Source of the DNA: Rhizobium sp. Root1334
Lineage (GTDB): Bacteria; Pseudomonadota; Alphaproteobacteria; Rhizobiales; Rhizobiaceae
Direction of reading: 5' to 3'
DNA: 64,000 bases
Assembly (NCBI RefSeq): GCF_001426665.1
Contig: NZ_LMEY01000001.1
Coordinates: 1,329,179 to 1,393,178 of the forward strand
Part shown: in pieces, positions 7,742 to 15,908 of the stretch
Layout: each line of letters starts with the position of its first letter
How positions within the stretch are numbered: position 1 is the first letter of the stretch
Position numbers and translations under genes: made by a program
The notes under the pieces: model-generated
The model's input: the letters and a program-made list of their open reading frames with translations, nothing else
Told to the model about the DNA's origin: nothing
Database searches by the model: none

Positions 7742-9124
7742 TTATTTTGCCCGGGCGCGTATCTCGTCAAAACTCCAGTCGCGGAGCAGGTCGCCATTTT
7801 TCCAGACTGTCTCCAGATGATTGCGGCGATCCCTGAGCTCGTCGAGACGCGCTGCTTCGAGGCCGCCAGGGCCGCTGACGACCGCCTGACGGCCCGCCTT
7901 CGACGCCTTGACGTTCATGGTCGCAGGCCGTTTGAAGACATCGTGCCATTTGCCGGCTTCATCCAGCCGGGCATTGGTTTTCATCGCGAAAGAATAGGTG
8001 TCGCGATTGACCTTCTGCAACAGGCTGCCGCCCATGCCGAAGGCGATGTTTTCCGCAGAGAACCCGAATGCCTCCAGACGGCCCAGAATCTGGTTGATGT
8101 CGGCATTGGATATGCCGTCGCCCTGGATGACCCGGACGCATTTTTCAAGCACCTTGTAGCCCTTGCCGTTCAACACTGAGCCGAAATGATAGTCGAGCTG
8201 CTTGATCACATGCACCGGCGTCTCTATCGGGTCGCCGCTGTCGGGACGGATGACCACTGTGCCGCCGCTGGCCCTGACCTTTTCGCGCAATTGCTCGCCC
8301 CAGATTTCCGAGACGGCGTAGTTGATGTCGTAACTGTCGGACACGACAGCGAACATGCCGCGACCGGCAAAGCGGTCGATCATGTTGGAATAGGCTTCCG
8401 TTTCCCGCTCGACACCCCAGGCGGTCATCGTCGAATGTTCGGAAGCGGGGATCGAGAACCCGGCCATTTCGGCGCCATAGTACCGCCGGGCATAGAGCAC
8501 GCCGGCCACCGTGTCCGTGCCCATGAAATTGACGAGATGCGCCGCGCCGCCGATACCGGCCTGTTCCTGCGCGCCAACCCCGCGCGCTCCAAAATCGTGC
8601 AGCCGGAAAGGCAGGACGGCGTCGGGGTCGTCGCAGGTTTTCTCCAGGATTGGCCGGATGATCTGCCTGATCTTGCGGGCATTGCTGGCGACCGACGATG
8701 GATACCAGACGGCACGCAAAAGCGCGGTCTCGATGTAGGACGTCAGCCAGAAGCTGTCGGGATCGGTATTGACCACCTGCACCATCGGCACACCACGGCG
8801 CAGCAGAGTACCTTCGGGCAACGCCTGGATCTCAAGCGGCAGATAGCCGCCGAAATGATCGACGATGCGCATCCAGCCGGCGCGATGGAACGGCAGGCCG
8901 TGAGCGAGGACGATCGCTTCGGCCTCATCGACATCGGCGCGTGTAACCGGCTTGCCGAGATACTCTTTAAGGAACATCTGCAGCCCGAAGAACAGCACAT
9001 CGGCCTGTTCGGGATTGCCGCGGGTTTCAATATACGCGGAAATGCCGCTGGTGCCGGGCGGGTATTGCAGGAAATGGCTGAATTTGTAGCTATCGGTGTT
9101 GAGGATCAGGTTGGTCAGGTTCAT
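7742..9124 (-). CDS. nadV: Nicotinamide phosphoribosyltransferase (NAMPT/NadV type)
   Basis: The ATG at 9124 follows GGGGGG and gives 460 residues, the length of NAMPT/NadV enzymes rather than of nicotinate phosphoribosyltransferase PncB. Family signatures are clear: NTDSYKFSH (9-17), HDFGARGVGAQE with Asp177 at the position that selects the amide in human NAMPT, AHLVNFMGTDT, ASEHSTMTAWG with the catalytic His230, and RPDSGDP with Arg293. The enzyme joins nicotinamide and PRPP to form NMN, which salvages NAD without deamidation. An in-frame leader to 9232 is unlikely to be translated. No nadM-like adenylyltransferase lies beside it. Confidence 0.9.
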   Translation of the reverse strand: MNLTNLILNTDSYKFSHFLQYPPGTSGISAYIETRGNPEQADVLFFGLQMFLKEYLGKPVTRADVDEAEAIVLAHGLPFHRAGWMRIVDHFGGYLPLEIQALPEGTLLRRGVPMVQVVNTDPDSFWLTSYIETALLRAVWYPSSVASNARKIRQIIRPILEKTCDDPDAVLPFRLHDFGARGVGAQEQAGIGGAAHLVNFMGTDTVAGVLYARRYYGAEMAGFSIPASEHSTMTAWGVERETEAYSNMIDRFAGRGMFAVVSDSYDINYAVSEIWGEQLREKVRASGGTVVIRPDSGDPIETPVHVIKQLDYHFGSVLNGKGYKVLEKCVRVIQGDGISNADINQILGRLEAFGFSAENIAFGMGGSLLQKVNRDTYSFAMKTNARLDEAGKWHDVFKRPATMNVKASKAGRQAVVSGPGGLEAARLDELRDRRNHLETVWKNGDLLRDWSFDEIRARAK

Positions 9125-9475
9125 CGCATTCCCCCCGAAAGCAATTCCATACGCGCAGCATAACCGGCGGCGGTAGCACGAGATGTACGCGAGCGGGGAA
9201 AGGGCGGCAAGAGCAAAGCAGGCGCCTGCCATCTCGGGGTAGCCGCTCTCGGTATGGTTAATATTCTGTCAATCATTCCGCGCTAATATGGAGCCATACA
9301 ATGCTCGGCCAACTTGGTTCCGCAGCAGCCGCCGCAGTCTGGTCTGGCCGTGAATGAGCCGTCGGGCATGCGCATGAAGCGCCATCATCCCCCTGACGTA
9401 TGCCTTACGGCATCCGACGCTTTCGTTGGCATGCCGAACAGATTTGGCCTCAACCCGAACGTGACGGAGATTGCG
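9125..9475. other. Intergenic region between divergent genes
   Basis: About 350 bases separate the NAMPT start from the chosen start of the next gene. The stretch around 9255-9295 is A+T-richer (TTAATATTCTG and GCTAATATGG) and probably holds promoters for both directions. The frame of the downstream gene is open from 9314, so part of this region would be coding if a more upstream start were used. Confidence 0.4.
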
Positions 9476-11308
9476 ATGCTGATGCCCCTTCTCTCGGTCA
9501 AGACACCCGGCGCAGCAGCACAGGCGGCTGTCGCCATCGAAACGGTCGCGCCGCGAGAGCGGGCGCTACCGGTCGCGATGCCTGGCCGGATTTCGGGACA
9601 TCAGTCGGAAGCGGTTTTGAAAATTCTGGAGACGCTGAACCGGCATCTGCTGGGAAGCGAGCCTCTGCCAAAGGACGCGCTGATCCGTTTGCTCGACACA
9701 TTGTCGAAAATCCTGAAATTTCCGCCGCTGCCGCAGGAAACGCTTCGCGATTTCAGCAAGCGGCTAGCCGTCTTTATCGAAACGCTGCCACCGGCGGCGC
9801 GGGCGGCCCTTGAAAAGCAACTAGGCCAGCGCAATCTAGCGATCGTCATCAAGATGCTCGCCGAGGTGTTGAAGATGCCCTCGATTATCGAGATGCCGCG
9901 CTTGCTGGACAGACCCTTCCTGCCGCCCACCGCACCGCGCGCTGGCGGCACACAGCCGGACGGCAAGCCGACGCAAAATACCGCCATACAGCAGGGACAG
10001 ACGACAGCTCCGGCCCGTCAGGCATCCGTGCCCAATCCGCAGACGATCGTCGCCGGCCCGGCAATCATTGCCGACCCCGGGCTGTTGCAGGCCGCCTTGA
10101 AAAAGGCCTTTGGCGGTGACGATACCACCCCAGCCATCATTGCCTTCGAAGAAAGCATCGATGCGGACACGGCGGCGGCGGCACCGCGTGCTGAGCAATC
10201 TGCAAAGGCCCAGACGGCGCGCGACGCCGCCCCCACCGGCGGGCAGCCGCAACACACCAGCAAGGCGAATTCGGAGACGATCCCGCTCCTGCGCGCCGCT
10301 GCTGCCTTTCTCGCCGCCGATCCGGAGGCCCTGTCTCTGGTCGCCACGATCGCATCCGGCATGGATGACCAGCTGAAAGCAGAGCTGGTGAAAGAACTGG
10401 AACTCGAGCTCTCCGGGCCGCAGGAAACATCCAAGCATAAGGAAGCATCGACCGGCTCTGACAGGCCTGAAGCCCATGGCGATGATTACCGCACGTCGGA
10501 CGCTGAGCCAGACATTCCGGCCAATGCGGCGACGTCAACCGCCAAAATGACCGTTGCACGCAATCCCGACGAGGTCGATGGCTTCACGGATCACGATCTT
10601 GGCGAGTGGGAATTGGAGATCGAGGCGCAGGATCAATCCCTCACCGGCGCCGATGACATCCCCTCGCCTTCGGCCGAGATGGAGATAGACCGCCCGGAAA
10701 AGAGCCTTGCGCAGGCGCTGAAAGCGCTGGTCGAGGCCAGCCTGCCGTTGCCCGGTGCCGAGACATCCGACCCACTGTTTGCAACGCTTGCAGGCGACAC
10801 GGCTGACATCAGCGCCGAAATCCTGTTTGCGCAGCTGGAAGCCTCCGAGAGTGCAGAAATGCTGCCGGACGCATCGTTGCTCACCGGCGATATCGGCGAT
10901 CCGAGGGAGCTGGCCGGGCTTGAACCCGATACCTGGAACCCGATGCTGGATGGACCGGAGGAAAAGGCGGCGAGCCGCCAGATGCTGCCGCATTCGGCGA
11001 CGGCGGAAGAGAATGCGCGTGAAGCCCTGACGCCGCGACTGCCCGACGCGGGCGTTATCCGCGATGCAATCCCCTTCGCGATGATCCCTTATCTGCCGGC
11101 AAAGACACAGGAGTTACGGACTCTCGAAGCGGAAGACGAAGAAAAACCATCCTTTACCGGCGAAGAGGATCAAGACCAGCAGGGCGAAGACGGCGACAAG
11201 CCGGAGAGCGAAGGCGAAGATACGGCTCCTGTGCAGCAGGCTGATCTGGACGAACGCGAGAGCGACGCCGCCTATGATCTCTACCGCCGTATGGGCGGCT
11301 ACGGATGA
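9476..11308 (+). CDS. Large acidic protein of unknown function
   Basis: The start at 9476 follows ACGGAG and gives 610 residues. The frame is open to 9314, but that leader looks non-coding. An N-terminal helical domain (about 40-140) contains LIRLLDTLSKIL and ETLRDFSKRLAVFIETLP, then a second helical piece (LAIVIKMLAEVLKMPS). This is loosely reminiscent of the repeated unit in the protein encoded at 5991. The rest is low-complexity, rich in Ala, Pro, Glu and Asp, and ends with a very acidic stretch and YDLYRRMGGYG. There is no signal peptide. It may be a partly disordered scaffold or regulatory protein. I cannot name the family. Confidence 0.65.
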   Translation: MLMPLLSVKTPGAAAQAAVAIETVAPRERALPVAMPGRISGHQSEAVLKILETLNRHLLGSEPLPKDALIRLLDTLSKILKFPPLPQETLRDFSKRLAVFIETLPPAARAALEKQLGQRNLAIVIKMLAEVLKMPSIIEMPRLLDRPFLPPTAPRAGGTQPDGKPTQNTAIQQGQTTAPARQASVPNPQTIVAGPAIIADPGLLQAALKKAFGGDDTTPAIIAFEESIDADTAAAAPRAEQSAKAQTARDAAPTGGQPQHTSKANSETIPLLRAAAAFLAADPEALSLVATIASGMDDQLKAELVKELELELSGPQETSKHKEASTGSDRPEAHGDDYRTSDAEPDIPANAATSTAKMTVARNPDEVDGFTDHDLGEWELEIEAQDQSLTGADDIPSPSAEMEIDRPEKSLAQALKALVEASLPLPGAETSDPLFATLAGDTADISAEILFAQLEASESAEMLPDASLLTGDIGDPRELAGLEPDTWNPMLDGPEEKAASRQMLPHSATAEENAREALTPRLPDAGVIRDAIPFAMIPYLPAKTQELRTLEAEDEEKPSFTGEEDQDQQGEDGDKPESEGEDTAPVQQADLDERESDAAYDLYRRMGGYG

Positions 11309-11335
11309 AGCCATCCGGCACGGAAAGCAGGACAT

Positions 11336-11369
11336 GAAAAAGCCCGCGGAAATCGCTTTCCGCGGGCTT
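11336..11369 (-). terminator. Rho-independent terminator of rpsA
   Basis: A perfect 12-bp stem (AGCCCGCGGAAA at 11341-11352 with TTTCCGCGGGCT at 11357-11368, loop TCGC) lies 22 bases beyond the rpsA stop. Read on the minus strand, the stem is followed by TTTTTC, so it terminates the rpsA message. On the plus strand the tail is weaker (TCTCTATT). Confidence 0.9.
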
Positions 11370-11390
11370 CTCTATTCAGACTGCTAAGGC

Positions 11391-13094
11391 TTATTCGCCC
11401 GAGCGGTTCTTCAGGGCTGCGCCCAGGATGTCGCCGAGCGAAGCGCCCGAGTCGGACGAACCGAACTGTGCGACGGCTTCCTTCTCTTCAGCGATTTCCA
11501 GAGCCTTGATCGACAGCATGACCTTGCGGTCCTTCTTGGAGAAGTTGGTGACGCGAGCGTCGACAACCTGACCAACGGAGAAACGCTCCGGACGCTGTTC
11601 GTCGCGGTCACGCGACAGATCGGCACGGCGGATGAACGAGGTGAGGTCTTCGTGGTTGACAAGCTTCACTTCGATGCCACCGTCGTTGACGGCCAGAACT
11701 TCGCACGAAACAACGGCGTTCTTGCGCAGGTCGCCGGAAGCAGCAGCGTCGCCGACTGCGTCCTTGCCGAGCTGCTTGATGCCGAGCGAGATGCGTTCCT
11801 TTTCGACGTCCACATCAAGAACGACGGCCTTGACCATGTCGCCCTTGTTGTATTCCTCGATGACCTGCTCGCCCGGACGGTTCCAGTCGAGATCCGACAG
11901 GTGCACCATGCCGTCGACGTCGCCGTCGAGACCGATGAACAGGCCGAATTCGGTCTTGTTCTTGACTTCGCCTTCAACTTCCGTGCCAGCCGGATGGCTG
12001 TGCGCGAATGCCTGCCACGGGTTCTCGAGCGTCTGCTTGAGGCCGAGCGAGATGCGGCGCTTGGTCGGATCGACTTCGAGAACGACAACGTCGACTTCCT
12101 GCGTCGTGGACAGGATCTTGCCGGGATGTACGTTCTTCTTGGTCCAGGACATTTCGGAGATGTGGATCAGGCCTTCGATGCCGGGCTCCAGCTCTACGAA
12201 TGCACCGTAGTCGGTGATGTTGGTGACGGTACCGGAGATCTTCTTGCCAACCGGGTACTTGGCACCGATGCCATCCCAAGGATCCGACTCGAGCTGCTTC
12301 ATGCCGAGCGAGATGCGGTGGGTTTCCTGGTTGATGCGGATGATCTGAACCTTGACCTGCTGGCCGATGTTCAGGATTTCCGAAGGATGGTTGACGCGGC
12401 GCCATGCCATGTCTGTGACGTGCAGCAGGCCGTCGATGCCGCCGAGGTCAACGAACGCACCGTAATCGGTGATGTTCTTGACGACGCCGTCAACAACCTG
12501 GCCTTCTTCGAGGTTCTGGACGATTTCCGAACGCTGTTCAGCGCGCGACTCTTCGAGAACCGTACGGCGCGAAACAACGATGTTGCCACGGCGCTTGTCC
12601 ATCTTGAGGATTTCGAAGGGCTGCGGGTTGTGCATCAGCGGGGTAACGTCGCGGATCGGACGGATGTCGACCTGGCTGCGCGGAAGGAAGGCAACGGCAC
12701 CATCCAGATCGACGGTGAAACCACCCTTGACCTGGTTGAAGATGACGCCTTCGACGCGTTCGCCGGCTTCGAACTTGACTTCGAGGCGGACCCAGCTCTC
12801 TTCGCGGCGAGCCTTTTCGCGCGACAGAACAGCTTCGCCCATCGCATTTTCGATGCGCTCGACGTACACTTCGACTTCATCGCCGACCTTCAGCGTGCCG
12901 TCCTTGGCCTTCGCGCCGAATTCCTTCAGAGCGATGCGGCCTTCGACCTTGAGGCCGACGTCAACGATTGCGACGTCCTTCTCGATAGCCGTTACAATAC
13001 CCTTGGTGACGTAGCCTTCGGCAAGATCCTGCGTAGCAAAGGATTCCTGCAGCAACGCAGCAAAATCGTCGCGGGTGGGGTTAGCTTGAGACAT
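11391..13094 (-). CDS. rpsA: 30S ribosomal protein S1
   Basis: The ATG at 13094 yields 567 residues, the standard length of alphaproteobacterial S1. Six consecutive S1 (OB-fold) domains are recognisable, with the repeated pattern of ITDYGAFVDL (about 215 and 300) or FGLFIGLDG (about 390) and the RISLGMKQL/RISLGLKQ ends. S1 binds mRNA on the 30S subunit and promotes initiation on weak or structured leaders. It lies 120 bases downstream of cmk on the same strand, the usual order cmk-rpsA, and is closed by a strong terminator. Confidence 0.98.
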   Translation of the reverse strand: MSQANPTRDDFAALLQESFATQDLAEGYVTKGIVTAIEKDVAIVDVGLKVEGRIALKEFGAKAKDGTLKVGDEVEVYVERIENAMGEAVLSREKARREESWVRLEVKFEAGERVEGVIFNQVKGGFTVDLDGAVAFLPRSQVDIRPIRDVTPLMHNPQPFEILKMDKRRGNIVVSRRTVLEESRAEQRSEIVQNLEEGQVVDGVVKNITDYGAFVDLGGIDGLLHVTDMAWRRVNHPSEILNIGQQVKVQIIRINQETHRISLGMKQLESDPWDGIGAKYPVGKKISGTVTNITDYGAFVELEPGIEGLIHISEMSWTKKNVHPGKILSTTQEVDVVVLEVDPTKRRISLGLKQTLENPWQAFAHSHPAGTEVEGEVKNKTEFGLFIGLDGDVDGMVHLSDLDWNRPGEQVIEEYNKGDMVKAVVLDVDVEKERISLGIKQLGKDAVGDAAASGDLRKNAVVSCEVLAVNDGGIEVKLVNHEDLTSFIRRADLSRDRDEQRPERFSVGQVVDARVTNFSKKDRKVMLSIKALEIAEEKEAVAQFGSSDSGASLGDILGAALKNRSGE

Positions 13095-13214
13095 GAATAC
13101 TCCTGATGTGCCTTCATGGGGCACAGGCGCCGGGGGTTAGCGTTGACAAGTCCAAAAACCATCCGCTCCAATCATGAAGGAGCAAATCCGGCGCGGGGAT
13201 GGTGGTTCGGACGA

Positions 13215-13844
13215 TTACTTCAATGCGGCGTCGACAAACGTCTTCGCCGTTAAGAATGCGGCCTCTATACTCATTTCAGAGGTATCTAGCAAGTGCGCAT
13301 CGGCAGCCGGGCGCAGCGGGCTGTCGGCCCGCCCCATGTCGCGCTCGTCACGCTTGACGATGTCAGCCAGAATCTCCAGAAAATCGGCCGGAATGCCGTT
13401 GCCGACGATCTCGTCGAACCGGCGCCGGGCGCGCACTTCGGCCGAGGCCGTGACATAGAGTTTCACCGGAGCATTCGGGCAGACGACGGTGCCGATATCG
13501 CGGCCATCGAGAACCGTACCGGGCATACGCTCCGAAAAAGCACGCTGCGTCTCGACAAGCGCCTGGCGCACCAACGGCATGACGGCGATCTTGGAGGCGG
13601 CCTCGCCGATCGAGTGGGCAGACAGGACATTGCGGTCGAGCCCGGCAAGTTCGACGTCGCGGGCCATCTGCTCGGCAACCCTCTCGTCGTCCAAGGGTAG
13701 TCCGGCATCCAGCAGCGCCTTGGCGGTGGCACGGTAGGTCAGCCCGGTATCGAGATGATGGAAACCGTACTCCTCGGCGATGCGGCGGGACAATGTTCCC
13801 TTGCCCGCTGCCGCAGGTCCGTCGATGGCGATGATGAAAGTCAT
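13215..13844 (-). CDS. cmk: Cytidylate kinase
   Basis: This 209-residue protein begins [17 protein letters not shown] with the P-loop at about 8-17. DGRDIGTVV is the CMP-binding segment, and RRFDEIV and KRDERDMGR are typical lid and base-contacting parts. It phosphorylates CMP and dCMP with ATP. Its ATG overlaps the stop of the upstream gene by four bases (ATGA), so translation is probably coupled. That upstream gene is not the usual aroA. The order cmk-rpsA downstream is conserved. Confidence 0.97.
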   Translation of the reverse strand: MTFIIAIDGPAAAGKGTLSRRIAEEYGFHHLDTGLTYRATAKALLDAGLPLDDERVAEQMARDVELAGLDRNVLSAHSIGEAASKIAVMPLVRQALVETQRAFSERMPGTVLDGRDIGTVVCPNAPVKLYVTASAEVRARRRFDEIVGNGIPADFLEILADIVKRDERDMGRADSPLRPAADAHLLDTSEMSIEAAFLTAKTFVDAALK

Positions 13845-14647
13845 TGTTCTACCTGAAAATGGATATGATCGTCGTGGCGAGCCGCCCGGCAACCCTGGAA
13901 TCTCACAGTATCGTTCTCGACGGCAAGCGTTTTTGCGAGATGCGGCTCAATGAATATCTTCTCGACGCCCTGTTTTCGCCCCTCAGACGATAACCATCGA
14001 ACTGCTGTTGCCGTTCGCGCTTCATACAGAGACCAATCGACAAAAAGAGGCTGAAGAAACTGCAAATCCCAGCGGAAGGTCAAAAGATCATTGCGGCCGG
14101 CACAGGGTAGAGGTGCGTTGCCATCCGGTTGTTCAAAAGCGAAATAGCCGATCGGCGAACGCGTCTGCCCGTTCAACACTTCGCCGGCTTCCCCCCGGTA
14201 ATAGAAGGCGACATCCAGCTTTCGCCCATCGCTATGTGAGAGATGCGGGAGAAGGGGGAATCCATTGATGAAGGGAAAGTTCGCATCCAGCGCCAGCGTC
14301 ACGGTACCTGGAAATTCCGAAGCCATATGCTGAGCCAGAGCCTCCGCCGCCTGCTGCATACCGGCACTCACATAGTTCCGGTTGAGAACACAGTACAAAG
14401 GCGATTGGAGCTGAAGTGGCGCGGCATCGCTGAAACACGGCAGCGCAACCCGCCCGAACGCCGGTGCCACGGCATGTGCAGCAACCGTTGCCAAAACATA
14501 GAGAAATAGGAAAACAATCGCTTTGAGCAGGCGGCCGCTGATTTGCAGAACGCGGGACGCCGCAATCGAGGCCAGAAAAACTACCCCGCCAATCTGGGTC
14601 AGAAGCGTCAGGACGACAAAGATAAAAACGCTACAAATCAATGCCAT
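13841..14647 (-). CDS. Membrane-anchored LAS-type (M15/M74-like) metallopeptidase homologue
   Basis: With the ATG at 14647, preceded by GAAG, the product has 268 residues. Two hydrophobic segments (about 3-27 and 42-62) precede an extracytoplasmic domain. That domain has the zinc-ligand pattern of LAS peptidases: His138-x6-Asp145 in [10 protein letters not shown] and, at the C-terminus, HDDHIHFQV with His261-x-His263. LAS enzymes such as MepA and VanX cut peptidoglycan peptides, so a role in cell-wall hydrolysis at the membrane is likely. I have not seen this protein named. It occupies the place normally held by aroA and overlaps cmk by four bases. A longer frame reaches 14761 but has no support. 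Confidence 0.7.
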   Translation of the reverse strand: MALICSVFIFVVLTLLTQIGGVVFLASIAASRVLQISGRLLKAIVFLFLYVLATVAAHAVAPAFGRVALPCFSDAAPLQLQSPLYCVLNRNYVSAGMQQAAEALAQHMASEFPGTVTLALDANFPFINGFPLLPHLSHSDGRKLDVAFYYRGEAGEVLNGQTRSPIGYFAFEQPDGNAPLPCAGRNDLLTFRWDLQFLQPLFVDWSLYEARTATAVRWLSSEGRKQGVEKIFIEPHLAKTLAVENDTVRFQGCRAARHDDHIHFQVEQ

Positions 14648-14715
14648 TATAACTTCACTATCCGGTTTCACCGCCGCTTCTCGCCCAAAAACCAGTTGGT
14701 CCGCTCGTTTCAGCC

Positions 14716-14731
14716 GCTGTGACGTCACAGC
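14716..14731. promoter_or_regulatory. 16-bp perfect palindrome in divergent promoter region
   Basis: GCTGTGACGTCACAGC is a perfect palindrome in the 331-base region (14648-14978) between two divergent genes. It resembles dimeric operators with a TGTGA/TCACA arm, but with only two central bases instead of the six of a CRP site. No regulator can be named. The rest of the region holds A+T-richer sequence near 14860-14880 and no gene that I can support. Confidence 0.4.
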
Positions 14732-14978
14732 CAATCTCCACATCGGAGAAAAGTCTGACACTGCGCAGAGCGCGTTATCCGCGACTTTGCGCGCTGCGTA
14801 ACAGCAAGTTGCAGAATGGTCATCCTCTCTTCCAAAGAAAAGCGCAGCGGACGCCTGAACAAGTTAATCTTTGACAGATGAAGCCAAGACGACTATGGGG
14901 ACCGGCTAATTCATTTCACCTTCAACGCCGGTATACCGGCAGATGCCGGTAATTCCGGCCATTCAAGAGGCTTTGACC

Positions 14979-15368
14979 GTGGCAAAAGCGGAACTTGGAA
15001 CCAAACGCGTCGATCCGGAAACGGGCCGTAAATTCTACGACCTGAACAAGGATCCGATCGTTTCTCCCTATACCGGAAAATCCTACCCGCTCTCCTTCTT
15101 CGAGGAAACATCCGTTGCCAAGGTAATGGAAAAGGCGGCCGAAGAAGACGAGGTTCAGGAAGTCGATACCGAGAACCCAGAAGTCGAACTGGTCTCGCTC
15201 GAGGATGCCGACAGCGAAGCAGCCGGCGGCGACGACCTTCCGGATCTGGGCGATGACGACGTCGAAATCGAAGGCGATGACGACGATACGTTCCTCGAAG
15301 CCGACGAAGACGACGAGGACGGCCTGTCCGACCTGATCGGCGTATCGGACGACGACGACGAGGTCTAA
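14979..15368 (+). CDS. TIGR02300 family protein (FYDLN acid domain)
   Basis: The GTG at 14979 follows AAGAGG at good spacing and yields the family's usual beginning (M)AKAELGTKR. The 129-residue product has the conserved FYDLNKDPIVSPYTG segment (about 20-36) followed by a long, extremely acidic Asp/Glu tail. The family is restricted to alphaproteobacteria and its function is unknown; the N-terminal part may bind metal or nucleic acid. An upstream ATG at 14943 adds twelve residues that are not typical. In related genomes this gene is divergent from aroA-cmk-rpsA. Here aroA is not present. Confidence 0.88.
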   Translation: MAKAELGTKRVDPETGRKFYDLNKDPIVSPYTGKSYPLSFFEETSVAKVMEKAAEEDEVQEVDTENPEVELVSLEDADSEAAGGDDLPDLGDDDVEIEGDDDDTFLEADEDDEDGLSDLIGVSDDDDEV

Positions 15369-15908
15369 TTTCAAGACCTGATTAACCGGATATCTCAGAC
15401 TCTCGGCGACGGGAGTTTGAGACGGCCGGCGTTAGACTGAATAACGAATAATGAGCGAAGCGCCTTTGCGCTCCTCCTTCGGGCATCATCAGCCCCATCG
15501 CTTATAGGCCGATACCGTCTCCCCAACGGCAAAGCGGATACTCCCCCTTCTGACCTGAAATACAAAGCATCCTTGACGCGGTTCCGCCGTATCAAGAGCG
15601 GGCGGCATGTCGCCACATGGCAAGTGCGGGACTAATATCCCATCATTTTTTACAGCACAGGCGCAATCCGGGCGACCTCCGGTTGGCCGGTTACAACGGC
15701 TGCCTCCCCCTCAAGCATCACCCCACCCGCAGCGCTGCGCAATGACCGCGTCCGGCACGAAACACCGGCCGGTTGAGCGGCAAATATCGCATCGCACGCG
15801 ATCATCAACCGCTTGTTAGGACTTTGTTGACCATAATTCATGCCGGAGGCGGCGTTGAGCGCGGCCATTCCGAAGTGTTTGAGTAGTCAACTTCAGGCGA
15901 GGTTTGTT
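15369..15908. other. 540-base intergenic region
   Basis: No protein gene is supported here. It contains one strong hairpin near its left end (described separately) and several shorter inverted repeats around 15455-15475 (AGCGC/GCGCT arms). The centre is C-rich on the plus strand (15520-15560 and 15690-15730). A small RNA or an unusual 3' end of the TIGR02300 message is possible. The right end must hold the promoter for the DUF882 gene. Confidence 0.4.
15393..15422. other. 13-bp hairpin with GNRA tetraloop
   Basis: TCTCAGACTCTCG (15393-15405) pairs with CGGGAGTTTGAGA (15410-15422) with only two G-T wobbles, closed by the tetraloop GCGA. It begins 25 bases after the TIGR02300 stop. It is not followed by a T-run on either strand, so it is not a classical terminator. 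It may stabilise the 3' end of that message or belong to a structured RNA. Confidence 0.5.

Noticed and set aside
11652-13106. Long plus-strand frame (484 codons) across rpsA
   Set aside because: It mirrors the rpsA coding sequence; the product is a repetitive Asp/Phe/Val-rich shadow with no family match.
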